A stretch of 64,000 nucleotides of DNA, taken from NCBI RefSeq assembly GCF_000021685.1, contig NC_011959.1, positions 1,611,705 through 1,675,704 on the forward strand, read 5' to 3'. The stretch is from Thermomicrobium roseum DSM 5159 (GTDB taxonomy: Bacteria > Chloroflexota > Chloroflexia > Thermomicrobiales > Thermomicrobiaceae). Below the pieces are notes generated by a model that saw nothing but the letters and a program-made list of their open reading frames with translations, was not told the origin of the DNA and did no database searches. A program made the position numbers and the translations under genes. Below are positions 45,664 through 54,863 of this stretch, piece by piece (position 1 is the stretch's first letter; every line of letters begins with the position of its first letter).

Positions 45664-46158
45664 ATGAGCCAGGCGACGCGCGACGCCATCCTGCAGCAGG
45701 TGCGACAGACGCTCGAGGCCCGCTTGGCCCTGAGTGACCAGATTCCGCAACTCGCTGAGGATGTCTGCCGCATCCTCGAGCGGACGGTTCCCTGGTACGA
45801 CTGGGTCGGCATCTATCTCGTCGAGGGAGACGAACTGGTGCTCGCTGCCTGGTCAGGCCCCGCAGCCACGGAGCATGTGCGGATTCCGATCGGCCAGGGC
45901 ATCTGCGGGGCCGCTGCTCGCGAGGGACAGACGATCATCGTTCCAGACGTCCGCCAGGATCCACGCTATCTCCAGTGCTTCCTCTCGACCCGCTCGGAGA
46001 TCGTCGTCCCGATCCGGCAGGATGAAGACGTGATCGGCGAAATCGACATCGACAGCGATGAGCTGGCCGCCTTCGACGAGAAGGACCGCGCCCTGTTGGA
46101 ATGGCTGGCCAGTGAACTCGCCGAACGGCTCCCTCACCACCGCGCGAGCGCTGCCTGA
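45664..46158 (+). CDS. GAF-domain protein, free methionine-(R)-sulfoxide reductase-like
   Basis: 164 residues from ATG 45664 (GAAAGGAGCGAGCAGGG upstream). The GAF fold shows VPWYDWVGIYLVEGDELVLAAWSG, PIGQGICGAAAREGQTIIVPDV and STRSEIVVPI. Cys in GICG and Cys 24 residues later (LQCF) match two of the three fRMsr cysteines. The third, resolving, position 10 residues before GICG is His here. If active it would reduce free Met-R-sulfoxide with thioredoxin. A ligand-binding GAF protein without enzyme activity is the alternative. It overlaps the convergent GDPD gene by 25 bases. Confidence 0.78.
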   Translation: MSQATRDAILQQVRQTLEARLALSDQIPQLAEDVCRILERTVPWYDWVGIYLVEGDELVLAAWSGPAATEHVRIPIGQGICGAAAREGQTIIVPDVRQDPRYLQCFLSTRSEIVVPIRQDEDVIGEIDIDSDELAAFDEKDRALLEWLASELAERLPHHRASAA

Positions 46159-46955
46159 CCGAAAAGCTCGTCCCAGGTACTCGCCGGTGCTGGATAGGCC
46201 TGCCGCTTGGCCAGTGCCTCGAGGAGCTGCTGGGGAACATCGGTCGTCACTGCGCGAACGCCGGCACGCAGCGCGCGGAGCGCCTCGCGCGGATCGTTCA
46301 CGGTCCACGTCGTCACCTGCCAGCCTTGCCGACGCAACCAGCGGGTCAACCATGGCGTGACGACCCGGTGCTGGAGCGCCACGACATCAGCCCGCGCCAG
46401 CCGCAGGGTGAGCGCCAACTGGACGGCCATGAGCGAGCGCATCGGGAAGGCGCTTCGTCCGGCGACCCGCCGGGGAAAGCGCGTGAACGCGTGGCCGTGC
46501 GAAAGGCCACGCAGTGCGGTCGGGAGCGAGAGCGCCAAACGGCGGAGACTGGCCGCGTGCTGGCTCGTGATGTAGACCCGCTCCGGATGCCCCCACCGCT
46601 CCACGATCGTCACCAGTCGTCGCTCGAAGCCGCTCCCTTTGAGGTCGAGATTGACCAGGGCCTGCTCGCCGAACTCCTCGAGAAATTCTTCCAGCGTCAG
46701 GAGCGACGGGATGGCCACCCGCAAGGCCGCCAGGCTGGCTTGCCGCACGACGAGCCGGCCACCACCCGGCAACGGCACCACGCCATCGTGCAACAGCACG
46801 AGCGCCCCATCCGCAGTTTGCCGGACATCGCACTCCAGTGCTGGCACCCCAGCCGCCAGTGCGGCCTGGAAGCTCTCGGCCGTGTTGTCACCCGGCGAAT
46901 TCCCCGCCCCCCGATGGGCGATGACCGTGAAAGGACGGTCGATCACGCTTCGCAT
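46134..46955 (-). CDS. Glycerophosphodiester phosphodiesterase family protein
   Basis: The 273-residue TIM-barrel protein has VIAHRGAGNSPGDNTAESFQAAL (catalytic His and metal Glu), ALECDVRQTADGALVLLHDGVV and VNLDLKGSG, the classical GDPD motifs. It hydrolyses glycerophosphodiesters to glycerol-3-phosphate and alcohol. There is no signal peptide, so it is probably cytoplasmic. Its start overlaps the end of the PAP2 gene by 13 bases, suggesting a coupled phospholipid-turnover pair. Confidence 0.88.
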   Translation of the reverse strand: MRSVIDRPFTVIAHRGAGNSPGDNTAESFQAALAAGVPALECDVRQTADGALVLLHDGVVPLPGGGRLVVRQASLAALRVAIPSLLTLEEFLEEFGEQALVNLDLKGSGFERRLVTIVERWGHPERVYITSQHAASLRRLALSLPTALRGLSHGHAFTRFPRRVAGRSAFPMRSLMAVQLALTLRLARADVVALQHRVVTPWLTRWLRRQGWQVTTWTVNDPREALRALRAGVRAVTTDVPQQLLEALAKRQAYPAPASTWDELFGQAALARW

Positions 46956-47593
46956 GACTCCGCTCGCTCACCCGCGCACCGCAGGAGCCGCACCAAGCCG
47001 TACCAGCTCCCGCCCAGGAGATACCCACCGAGCACATCGGTCAGCCAGTGGTGACCGAGATACATCCGAGAGAGTCCCACTGTCGCCACCAGCAGACCAG
47101 CACAAGCGAGCAGCAGACCACGCACCCAAGCCCAGGGCACACGCTCGGCCACTGCAGTCAGCGCCGCCAGCCAAAAGGCTGTATACGTCACCACATGCCC
47201 GCTCGGATAGCTCGCATCACGCGGTTGCGTGACCGGGACGATGATGGAGGGATGATTCGGGCGCGGGCGGCGGATCAGGCGTTTGGTCACGAAGCTGACC
47301 GTGCTCGCTGTCCAGGTCGAGAGAAGCTGGAGCGCCACTGTTCGTTGGCCGCGCCACCAGAACGCGGCGATCACCGCACTCGGGAGCAACACGCTCTGCG
47401 GGGGAAAGCCGAGCCAGCTCACCCAGCGCAGGACATGACCGATTTTCGGTGGAATGCTCGTCTGGAGCCGACGCAGCAGCGCCAACTCGCAAGACGACTG
47501 GGGATGCCGACGCACCCAGAGCGCCAGCAGCACGTAGAGCAGGAGAGCACCTGCGAGCGCGAATACTCCTGGAACTCGACGCCGGCAGTCCAT
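46943..47593 (-). CDS. PAP2-family membrane phosphatase
   Basis: 216 residues from ATG 47593. Five to six hydrophobic segments carry the three PAP2 motifs: KRLIRRPRPN, YPSGHVVTYT and SRMYLGHHWLTDVLGG. Such enzymes dephosphorylate phosphatidic acid, undecaprenyl pyrophosphate or related lipids. The upstream in-frame region looks non-coding, so the shorter form is preferred. It lies 22 bases downstream of ispH and directly upstream of the GDPD gene. Undecaprenyl-PP recycling is possible given the isoprenoid neighbour, but not shown. Confidence 0.87.
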   Translation of the reverse strand: MDCRRRVPGVFALAGALLLYVLLALWVRRHPQSSCELALLRRLQTSIPPKIGHVLRWVSWLGFPPQSVLLPSAVIAAFWWRGQRTVALQLLSTWTASTVSFVTKRLIRRPRPNHPSIIVPVTQPRDASYPSGHVVTYTAFWLAALTAVAERVPWAWVRGLLLACAGLLVATVGLSRMYLGHHWLTDVLGGYLLGGSWYGLVRLLRCAGERAESCEA

Positions 47594-47615
47594 AGCGCTC
47601 TCGCACTGCCCTTCG

Positions 47616-48578
47616 CTATTCGGCGAAATCGTCGAGATCCGGTGCCTCGTAGCGCCACAAGCGTTCGGGGCGCTGGTACCCGAGCGCCGCCAGGTGATCG
47701 ACCACCGCGAGCACGACCTCGTCAGGCGTCGAGGCACCAGCCGTCACCCCGACCACCCGCTTCCCCTCGAGCCACGCACGGTCGATTTCCTCCGGTCGCT
47801 CGATGTGGTAGCTGGGAACACCACAGGCGCGGCCGACTTCGGCGAGGCGCGCCGTGTTGGAACTCTTCTTTCCACCCACTGCGAGCAGGACATCGACTTC
47901 GCGGGCCAGCGCGCGCAACGCTTCCTGCCGCTCCCACGTCGGTTGGCAGATGGTATTGACGATCCGGATCTCGCCCCCATGCCGGGCTACCCAATTGGCC
48001 AGGCCGAGCGCGAAGGCCAGGAACTCGTCTGTCTGCTTGGTCGTTTGACTCACCACCGCGACCTTACGCGGCGGCGCCACGACACCCGGCACGCCGCGCG
48101 GCCCTTTCCACGGCAAATCCTCCAAATGCTTGGCCGCAACCGCCCGTGAGGTTCCGGCCCAACCGAGCACGCCGCGCACCTCAGGGTGGTGAGCATCGCC
48201 GTAGACGACGAGAAAGTAGCCCTGACGCACCAGCTTCTCGGCCAGGCGCTGTACTTTGGTCACCAGTGGGCAGGTCGTGTCGATCAGCTCCAGTCCAGCG
48301 TCGCGGGCTTCCGCCGCACGCTGCGGTCCCGCCCCGTGCGCCGTGATCGCCACGCGCCGGAAACCACGCTCGCGCGCTTCGCTCACCGAGCTGACCGGCT
48401 CGATCCCCTGGACCTTCAGCCGTTCGACGACTTGCGGATTGTGGATCACGTCACCGACCGTCGCGATCGGGCCAGCTTGGGCAGCCTGCTGGATGATCTC
48501 CAACGCTCGGCGCACACCCCAACAGTAACCCATGACTTCCGCGAGGACGATTCGCTTCTCACCCGTCGCTACGGTCAT
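47616..48578 (-). CDS. ispH: 4-hydroxy-3-methylbut-2-enyl diphosphate reductase
   Basis: 320 residues from ATG 48578 (GAGGAGGCGACG upstream). Three conserved cysteines for the [4Fe-4S] cluster are Cys19 (MGYCWGVRRA), Cys103 (DTTCPLVTK) and Cys211 (NTICQPTWERQ). Also seen are VVYGDAHHPEVRGV, SQTTKQTDEF and VGGKKSSNTARL, and a late AGASTPDEVV. It makes IPP and DMAPP in the last MEP-pathway step, which implies this organism uses the MEP pathway. It overlaps the upstream HAD gene by 20 bases. Confidence 0.96.
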   Translation of the reverse strand: MTVATGEKRIVLAEVMGYCWGVRRALEIIQQAAQAGPIATVGDVIHNPQVVERLKVQGIEPVSSVSEARERGFRRVAITAHGAGPQRAAEARDAGLELIDTTCPLVTKVQRLAEKLVRQGYFLVVYGDAHHPEVRGVLGWAGTSRAVAAKHLEDLPWKGPRGVPGVVAPPRKVAVVSQTTKQTDEFLAFALGLANWVARHGGEIRIVNTICQPTWERQEALRALAREVDVLLAVGGKKSSNTARLAEVGRACGVPSYHIERPEEIDRAWLEGKRVVGVTAGASTPDEVVLAVVDHLAALGYQRPERLWRYEAPDLDDFAE

Positions 48579-49323
48579 CGTCGCCTCCTCGCGAACGCGC
48601 CGCTCCCCGTTTCTCACCGAGTATACCCCCGGGGAAAAGCGCTCTCCCGCTGCTCGCCCATTCCTCCAATTCCCGATAGAGCTCCCACAGCGAAGCCACC
48701 CCGAAGTGCGGCTCCACATCCCCCTGCCAGGCTTGGCCGTACCGGTTGCACCAGACACTGGTGAGCCCAGCACGCTGTGCTCCAGCCACGTCGTTGACCG
48801 GATGATCGCCCACGTACAGCGCCTCTTCCGGACGCACACCCGCCAGCCGGAGCGCATACTGGAAGATCGCCGGGTCCGGCTTGGCCACACCGATCTCCTC
48901 GGAGACGACGACGATCGGGAACAACCGCTCGATTCCCAGCCGGGCCAGCTTGGCCCGCTGAATCGCGCTCGGTCCGTTCGTCACGAGTCCGGTCAAAGCG
49001 CGACGCTGGATCGCCCTGACAGCCGTCACGCTGTCCGGAAAGAGCGAAAGCCCCAAGAACCGGTCGCGCGCATACACCGCCGACGCGCGCTCCAGCCACG
49101 CGGGATCGGTGCATCCGGCCATCTCCAGTGCCCGCTGCACTCCCTCCCAGGTGTGGCTCGGCTGGGCCAGCGCCAGCGCCACGATCACGTCGCGTTCCAG
49201 GGACAGTACCTCGTCGGGAAGAGCAGCCAGCGCCGTCTCTACCCGGAGACGGAACGAGCCCCGGTGATCGCACAGGGTATCGTCGAGATCGAACAGGACC
49301 AGCCGGATCGGCATGCTGCTCAT
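48559..49323 (-). CDS. HAD-family hydrolase
   Basis: The 254-residue haloacid-dehalogenase-like protein has motif I LVLFDLDDTLCD (Asp12/14 nucleophile and acid), motif II LVTNGPS, motif III Lys in GVAKPDPAIFQYAL and motif IV YVGDHPVNDVAGAQRAG. The cap is the C1 helical type (YjjG/phosphoglycolate phosphatase-like). The substrate cannot be deduced. The C-terminal tail is Arg/Asp-rich and overlaps ispH, suggesting co-transcription with ispH, PAP2 and GDPD. Confidence 0.88.
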   Translation of the reverse strand: MSSMPIRLVLFDLDDTLCDHRGSFRLRVETALAALPDEVLSLERDVIVALALAQPSHTWEGVQRALEMAGCTDPAWLERASAVYARDRFLGLSLFPDSVTAVRAIQRRALTGLVTNGPSAIQRAKLARLGIERLFPIVVVSEEIGVAKPDPAIFQYALRLAGVRPEEALYVGDHPVNDVAGAQRAGLTSVWCNRYGQAWQGDVEPHFGVASLWELYRELEEWASSGRALFPGGILGEKRGAARSRGGDDDRSDG

Positions 49324-49419
49324 CTACCCCACCCAAGCCTACGCGGTCAGAGCAGGATCGACCAGCGAGCAGGCTACGGGTGAGCGGTTATCCTCTCTAC
49401 GAGGACGGTGGAGTACGCG

Positions 49420-51144
49420 ATGGTGCGCTGGTTCGCTGATCGGTACCGGAACCTGTGGCTGGTGGTGCTCCATGCGCTCGTCATCCTCGGCCTGGTCGCC
49501 AGCATACCCGCGAACATCGTCGCCTTTCGGACGATGACGCGGGGGATCGAAACCGGTGAGCAGGCGGTACCGATCGCGCACACTGACGTCAATCCTTTGG
49601 GGATCAATACCTTCCTGCAAGCCGAGCCCGATCCGGACAAAGTCGCGCAGATGCTGGACATGATCGCCGCTGCCGGCTTCAGCTTTATTCGCCAGCCGTT
49701 TTTCTGGTACGAGATCGAGCCGGAACCGGGTGTCTTTTGGGATACGAAGTGGAACGTCAGTACATGGGAAAAGTATGACCGGATCGTGGAACTGGCTCGT
49801 CAGCGGGATATCGAGATCATCGCTCGCCTCGACAAACCTCCCCGCTGGGCACGCGCCGGCCAGCCGAACCTCGACCAGTGCCCGGATGGCCCTCCGACCC
49901 ACTACGAAGACTACGCTCGCTTCGTCGAGGCGGTCGTCACCCGTTACCGAGGAAAGATCCGCTACATCCAGATCTGGAACGAGCCGAATCTGCGGAACGA
50001 GTGGGGTTGCCAGCCGATCGATCCAGCCGCCTTCACTCGGCTCCTCGCGCTCGCATACCAGGCCGCCAAGCGTGCCGATCCCACTGTGCTCGTCCTGATG
50101 CCAGGACTCGCTCCCACCGACCAAACCGGGCCGGAGAACCTGAGCGATCTCCTCTTCTTGGAGGGAATGTACCAGGCAGGTGCCGCCCCCTACTTCGATA
50201 TCGCCAGTGCCATGGTCTACGGCTACGGCTACAGTCCCTCTGACCGGCGCGTCGAGTTCGCCCGCAACAATTTCTCCCGCGTCATCCAGACGCGGGAGAT
50301 CATGGTGCGCTACGGCGATCACGCCAAGCCGCTCTGGGTGGCGGAATACAATTGGGTCGCCTTCCCCCCCGACTGGCAGGGACTCCCTTCCGTCTGGGGA
50401 CGACCAGTCACCCTCGAGCAACAGGCGCGCTATCTCTACGAGGGATACTTGCGCGCCCAGCGGGAGTGGCCGTGGATCGGGGTCCTTTGTGTCTGGTACT
50501 TCCGCTGGTGGCTTCCGCCGGACGATCCAGCGAATGCCGCTGATCCGACGCGCGGTTTCGCGATCGTGGAATGGGATCTCACACCCCGTCCGGCCTTTCA
50601 GCTCCTCGCCCGCGCTCGCCCCATCCTCGACCGCGCGTGGACCGGAGCCTACGCGGCGGACAGCCGGTACTGGCAGGCGAGCGAGGGCTGGGAACGTCGC
50701 GCGACACCAGCTGGCCAGGCCTGGGTACCACAGAACACCGCAGGGACGCTCGAGTTCCTCTTCGGCGGGCCGCGCGTCGACCTCACCCTGCTTCCTGGTA
50801 CGCGGATCAGCGTGCAGGTCGACGACCGCCCACCGCGTGTTCTCGCCAATACCAGCGCGAGGCCACAGCGGATCACCGCCGCAGCTGGCCTCGCCGATAG
50901 CCCTCATACCCTGATCATCCGTCCCCTGTCACCGCAAGGGGGGATCCTCCAGGCCAACGTCATCCGCCGACCGTTCGTCCTGGATACGCTCCCTTCCTTC
51001 CTCGGCGCGACCGGGATCGTGCTCGCGCTCAACGTGGTCTCACTGGCATGGACGCTCCGCCGACTCGGCACTCGTCACCGCATCGTTGCATCGCTGACCG
51101 CTCCATCGCTCAGGCAGAGCGGAGCGGGGCCAAGCAGCGCGTGA
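49420..51144 (+). CDS. Membrane-anchored glycoside hydrolase-like protein (clan A, GH39/GH5-type)
   Basis: 574 residues from ATG 49420 (GGTGGAG six bases upstream); a GTG at 49408 is an alternative. An N-terminal signal anchor (LWLVVLHALVILGLVASIPANIVAF) is followed by a TIM-barrel with WYEIEPEPGVFWDT. Proposed acid/base Glu188 is in IQIWNEPNLRNEW and nucleophile Glu309 in PLWVAEYNW. A jelly-roll-like domain follows, and a second membrane segment (LGATGIVLALNVVSLAWTL) near the C-terminus. The active site would face outside. Similar proteins occur near polysaccharide genes, and rmlD overlaps its 3' end, consistent with envelope glycans (inference). Confidence 0.75.
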   Translation: MVRWFADRYRNLWLVVLHALVILGLVASIPANIVAFRTMTRGIETGEQAVPIAHTDVNPLGINTFLQAEPDPDKVAQMLDMIAAAGFSFIRQPFFWYEIEPEPGVFWDTKWNVSTWEKYDRIVELARQRDIEIIARLDKPPRWARAGQPNLDQCPDGPPTHYEDYARFVEAVVTRYRGKIRYIQIWNEPNLRNEWGCQPIDPAAFTRLLALAYQAAKRADPTVLVLMPGLAPTDQTGPENLSDLLFLEGMYQAGAAPYFDIASAMVYGYGYSPSDRRVEFARNNFSRVIQTREIMVRYGDHAKPLWVAEYNWVAFPPDWQGLPSVWGRPVTLEQQARYLYEGYLRAQREWPWIGVLCVWYFRWWLPPDDPANAADPTRGFAIVEWDLTPRPAFQLLARARPILDRAWTGAYAADSRYWQASEGWERRATPAGQAWVPQNTAGTLEFLFGGPRVDLTLLPGTRISVQVDDRPPRVLANTSARPQRITAAAGLADSPHTLIIRPLSPQGGILQANVIRRPFVLDTLPSFLGATGIVLALNVVSLAWTLRRLGTRHRIVASLTAPSLRQSGAGPSSA

Positions 51145-51952
51145 GCGCGTCGCGCCAATCGGGGAGGACGATACCCAGCGCCGGCGCTGCCAGGCTGGTC
51201 AAGACTCCGTTGCGCGGTGGGCGAGCCGCCCGCCGGAACTGGCTCGCCGGAATCGGCTCGACTGGCACGCCGAGTCCGAGCGTCTCCAGCACCGCGACCG
51301 CCCACTCGTACCAGGAAGCCCTGCCGGCGTTGACGAGATGGTACGTCCCGTAGGCCGGTTGAGCGACCAGTTGCCAGATCGCTTTCGCTAGATCGTCCAC
51401 GAAGGTGGGGCTCCCGTATTGATCGGCGACCATCCGCAAGCGTGGTTGCTCCCGCGCGAGTCGCAGAACGGTCGTGACGAAGTTGCGCCCGTGCGCGTCG
51501 TAAAGCATGGCCGTCCGCACGATGTAATGGCGCGGGCAGAGTGCGCGGACGACCTCCTCGGCTGCCAGCTTGCTTGCCCCGTACACGCTCAACGGATGCG
51601 GTCGCGCGAACTCGTGATACGGCTCGTCCTGCTCTCCATCGAAGACATAATTGGTGGAAAGCGCGACCAGCGCTGCCTCGGCGGCCGCGCAGGCAGCCGC
51701 GATGTGCTGCGTGCCCAGCGCATTGACGCGCCAGGCCCGTTCCGGATGCCGCTCGCAGCCGTCGACATCGGTCCAGGCTGCACAGTGGATGACGAGCGTC
51801 GGTTCGACCCGAGCGAGCACCGCACGCACGGTGAAGGGATCGGTCACGTCGCACTCGGCCGCTCCCAGCGCGATCACCTCCGTGTGCGCTGGAGCGGTGC
51901 GCACCAGCGCACGTCCCAGTTGGCCGTGTCCACCGGTGATGAGCACGCGCAC
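51110..51952 (-). CDS. rmlD: dTDP-4-dehydrorhamnose reductase
   Basis: 280 residues. The Rossmann start is VLITGGHGQLGRALV. CDVTDPFTVRAVL, VIHCAAWTDVDGCE, LSTNYVFDGEQ, the catalytic YGASKLAAE (Tyr/Lys) and YHLVNAGRASWYEWA are typical RmlD motifs. It makes dTDP-L-rhamnose with NADPH. A GTG at 51952 is preferred: GGAGG lies 6 bases upstream; the preceding GTG at 51955 is also possible. rmlA, rmlB and rmlC are not in the window. It overlaps the convergent hydrolase gene by 35 bases. Confidence 0.9.
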   Translation of the reverse strand: MRVLITGGHGQLGRALVRTAPAHTEVIALGAAECDVTDPFTVRAVLARVEPTLVIHCAAWTDVDGCERHPERAWRVNALGTQHIAAACAAAEAALVALSTNYVFDGEQDEPYHEFARPHPLSVYGASKLAAEEVVRALCPRHYIVRTAMLYDAHGRNFVTTVLRLAREQPRLRMVADQYGSPTFVDDLAKAIWQLVAQPAYGTYHLVNAGRASWYEWAVAVLETLGLGVPVEPIPASQFRRAARPPRNGVLTSLAAPALGIVLPDWRDALTRCLAPLRSA

Positions 51953-52039
51953 CACCGACCTCCGCAGACGTCGTCGGTTACTATAGCGTGCGCGTGGGGC
52001 CTGGGAGCGCGTTCGAGGACGAAGTGGAAGGAGCGATAC

Positions 52040-52885
52040 GTGCGGTTCGGAGCGCACATGTCGATCGCTGGAGGAGTCGATCGGGCCATCGACCGCGCCA
52101 TTGAAATCGGCTGTGAAGCCGTGCAACTGTTCACCAAGAGTAGTAACCAGTGGAAAGCTCGGCCGCTCACCCCGGACGAGATCGCCCGCTTCAAAGAGAA
52201 AGCAGCCCGCTACGGTCTCCCGACCGTCGCGCACGACAGTTACCTCATCAATCTCGCCAGCCCGGACGATGCCTTGTGGGAGAAATCGATCACTGCATTC
52301 CGCGAAGAACTGGAACGCTGTGAGGTTCTCGGCATCCCTTACCTGGTCACGCATCCCGGTGCGTTCGGCGAAGCAGGACTCGAGTTCGGTATCCGACGCG
52401 TCGCCGAAGCGCTCAACCGACTCCACGCCGACCTGCCCGGCTACCGTGTCATGACGTTGCTCGAGACGACAGCTGGCCAAGGCTCGAGCCTCGGGTACCG
52501 GTTCGAGCAGCTCGCCGCGATCGTCGAACGGGTCCGCGAGCCGGAACGCGTCGGCTACTGCTTCGACACCTGTCATGTCTTCGCCGCCGGGTACGAACTC
52601 CGCACGCCCGAGGGTTACCGCGCCACCATGGACGAGTTCGACCGCATCCTCGGTTTGGACCGGCTCTTCGTCTTCCACCTCAACGATTCCAAGCGCGAGT
52701 TGGGTTCGCGGATCGATCGGCACGAGCATATCGGTCAGGGGAAAATCGGCCTCGAGGGATTTCGTCTTCTCGTCAACGATCCGCGTTTCGCCGAGCATCC
52801 GGGGCTGCTCGAGACCGAAAAGAGCCCGGAGCTCCACGAGGATGTGGAGAATTTGCGCGTCCTGCGCAGTCTGGTGGCCTCCTGA
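52040..52885 (+). CDS. nfo: Deoxyribonuclease IV (AP endonuclease)
   Basis: 281 residues from GTG 52040 (GGAAGGAGCGATAC upstream). Endonuclease IV motifs are seen in order: RFGAHMSIAGGVDRAI, AVQLFTKSSNQWKA, VAHDSYLINLASP, LVTHPGAFGE, LETTAGQGSSLGYRFEQL, CFDTCHVFAAGYEL, LFVFHLNDSKRELGSRIDRHEHIGQG and the late LETEKSPE. Trinuclear-zinc ligands are all in place. It cleaves at abasic sites in base-excision repair. It is divergent from rmlD. Confidence 0.95.
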   Translation: MRFGAHMSIAGGVDRAIDRAIEIGCEAVQLFTKSSNQWKARPLTPDEIARFKEKAARYGLPTVAHDSYLINLASPDDALWEKSITAFREELERCEVLGIPYLVTHPGAFGEAGLEFGIRRVAEALNRLHADLPGYRVMTLLETTAGQGSSLGYRFEQLAAIVERVREPERVGYCFDTCHVFAAGYELRTPEGYRATMDEFDRILGLDRLFVFHLNDSKRELGSRIDRHEHIGQGKIGLEGFRLLVNDPRFAEHPGLLETEKSPELHEDVENLRVLRSLVAS

Positions 52886-53025
52886 CAAGAGGGACCTGTC
52901 CGGCGAGCATGGACGACGGGAACGTGACGAGAATGGTATGATGAGGATGCGGCAGCGACCGGAACCGACTCGGTACACTCGAGAGTAGGCTCTGTCGGCT
53001 GGCCGTCTGGCACTTCCAGAGAGCG

Positions 53026-54129
53026 GTGAGGTTCGTGACGGAAAGCGTCGCGCAGATCCTGAGCGATCTTTCGCGGGAAGCCGAGGAGGCGATCCTCGCT
53101 CTCGAGCGTCATCTGCACGGGATTCGGAGCCGAGTCGATACGCTGACGAGCGAACTCGAGCAGCAGCGCCTGCGCATGCAGCTTCACGTCGAAGAGCGGC
53201 TCGTCGATGCGGGCGGGAAGCTGCCGGAGGACGAACTCCACACCTTGCAGTCTTTCGAGGATACGCTGGCCAGTCAACTGGCACGAGCCCAGGCATTGGG
53301 CCGGCAACTTGCCGGGTTTCTGCAGCTTTTGGCAGTCAGCCGCCAGCAGCTCAGCGGCAGCGGTACCTTGCCCGATCTGAAGGCAGCCAAAGACCTGCTC
53401 GTCCGACAAGCGATGGTGCGGGCGCAAGAAGAGGAACGCCGCCGTTTGGCGCGCGAAATCCACGACGGCCCAGCCCAGGTTCTGGCCAACGCCATCCTGA
53501 CGATCCAGTACCTGGCCCGACTGATCGAGCGCGGTGACATCACCACCGAAGAGCTGCGCCAGGAACTGGATCGGGTGGAAGCGATCCTGCGCGCGGGATT
53601 GAGCGAGACCCGCCAGTTCATGTTCGCCCTCCAGCCGACGACGCTCCAGCAGCACGGCTTGCTCCGCACGCTCGCGCTGTACCTGGAGACGTTACGCCGG
53701 CAATTTCCCGCTCAACTCGTCGTCGAGCTTCCCGAAACGCTCCCGCCGCTCACGCCCGAGCAGGAACTGGCTGCCTTCCGGGTGATCCAGGAAGCGCTGC
53801 ACAATGTCCAACGCCATGCTCATGCCAGCCACTGCTGGCTAAGGATTTTCGCGCATCCGTCCGAAATAGTCATCGAGGTGGCGGACGACGGGCAAGGCTT
53901 CCGTCCTGGTGCTGTCGTTCCGACCTCGAGCGGTGGATTCGGCTTGCGAGGGATGCGCGAGCGCGCCGAACTTGTCGGCGGCCAGCTCGAGATCCAGAGC
54001 GAACCGGGGCACGGCACGACGATCCGGTTGCACCTCTCGTTGGCGACGGCCAGCGGCGAGGAAGGTACCACGACCGGCACAGCAGAGGAACGTGCGCCGA
54101 TCGAGGAACAGAAGGAGCGGATCGCATGA
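53026..54129 (+). CDS. DegS/NarX-type cytoplasmic sensor histidine kinase
   Basis: 367 residues, GTG start (a GTG three codons later is possible). There is no membrane segment. The N-terminal 130 residues are a long coiled coil (SREAEEAILALERHLHGI, TSELEQQRLRMQLHVEERL, LASQLARAQALGRQLAGFLQLLA), as in DegS. The HisKA_3 domain has His146 in RLAREIHDGPAQVLAN. The HATPase has the N box EALHNVQRHAHA, DDGQGFRPG and GGFGLRGMRERAELVGG. It should autophosphorylate and signal to the response regulator, whose start overlaps its stop by 4 bases. The signal is unknown; soluble DegS-type kinases sense cytoplasmic cues. Confidence 0.9.
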   Translation: MRFVTESVAQILSDLSREAEEAILALERHLHGIRSRVDTLTSELEQQRLRMQLHVEERLVDAGGKLPEDELHTLQSFEDTLASQLARAQALGRQLAGFLQLLAVSRQQLSGSGTLPDLKAAKDLLVRQAMVRAQEEERRRLAREIHDGPAQVLANAILTIQYLARLIERGDITTEELRQELDRVEAILRAGLSETRQFMFALQPTTLQQHGLLRTLALYLETLRRQFPAQLVVELPETLPPLTPEQELAAFRVIQEALHNVQRHAHASHCWLRIFAHPSEIVIEVADDGQGFRPGAVVPTSSGGFGLRGMRERAELVGGQLEIQSEPGHGTTIRLHLSLATASGEEGTTTGTAEERAPIEEQKERIA

Positions 54130-54863
54130 GCCCGATCAACATCCTCATCGTGGACGATCACCCGCTCTTCCGGAGCGGTATCCGCTGGAGCCTGGAGCAG
54201 AACCCCCAGTTCGTCATCGTCGGCGAGGCAGCCGACGGGAGCGAGGCACTGCGCTTGGCCGACGAACTCTCGCCGGACGTCATCCTGGTCGACCTCAGCC
54301 TTCCCGGCATGAACGGATTGGAAGTCGCCCGAGCTCTCAAGCGCCGGCAACCGCAGGCTGGCGTGATCATCCTCACCATGCACCAGGACGACGAGCAACT
54401 GTTCAATGCGATCCGAGCCGGAGCCTCGGCCTACTGCACCAAAGACATCGAGCCCGAACAACTGATCGATGTCATCACCCGTGTCGCGCGCGGCGAATAT
54501 CTCATCAACGAGATGGTTCTCTCTCGCCCCTTCGTCGCCTCGCGGGTCCTCGATCAGTTCCGCGAACTCTCCCGCCTCGACCGCACATCGAGCGGCTTTT
54601 TCTCTCCCTTGACCCCGCGCGAAATCGAGATCCTCGATTGTGTGGCCCGCGGGTACAGTAACAAGGAAATCGCTCAGGCGCTCAACATCAGCGATCAGAC
54701 CGTCAAGAACCACATCACGTCGATCCTGCGCAAGTTGGCGGTCAACGACCGTACCCAGGCAGTGATCTATGCGCTCCGCCACGGCTGGATCAAGCTGGAG
54801 GATACCGAGGACAGTCTCCCTGGCCCCGCCCCCAGTTTCGGTCGCGAGCGCGGACGACGCTAG
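54126..54863 (+). CDS. NarL/FixJ-family response regulator
   Basis: 245 residues. The receiver domain has Asp10/Asp11, phospho-acceptor Asp56 (ILVDLSLPGMNG), Thr84 and Lys106. A linker is followed by the LuxR-type helix-turn-helix (SPLTPREIEILDCVARGYSNKEIAQALNISDQTVKNHITSILRKL). It is the partner of the upstream kinase (ATGA overlap). Targets cannot be deduced. The C-terminal tail after the HTH is about 20 residues longer than usual and Pro/Arg-rich. The 3' end overlaps the convergent mutL stop by 4 bases. Confidence 0.93.
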   Translation: MSPINILIVDDHPLFRSGIRWSLEQNPQFVIVGEAADGSEALRLADELSPDVILVDLSLPGMNGLEVARALKRRQPQAGVIILTMHQDDEQLFNAIRAGASAYCTKDIEPEQLIDVITRVARGEYLINEMVLSRPFVASRVLDQFRELSRLDRTSSGFFSPLTPREIEILDCVARGYSNKEIAQALNISDQTVKNHITSILRKLAVNDRTQAVIYALRHGWIKLEDTEDSLPGPAPSFGRERGRR

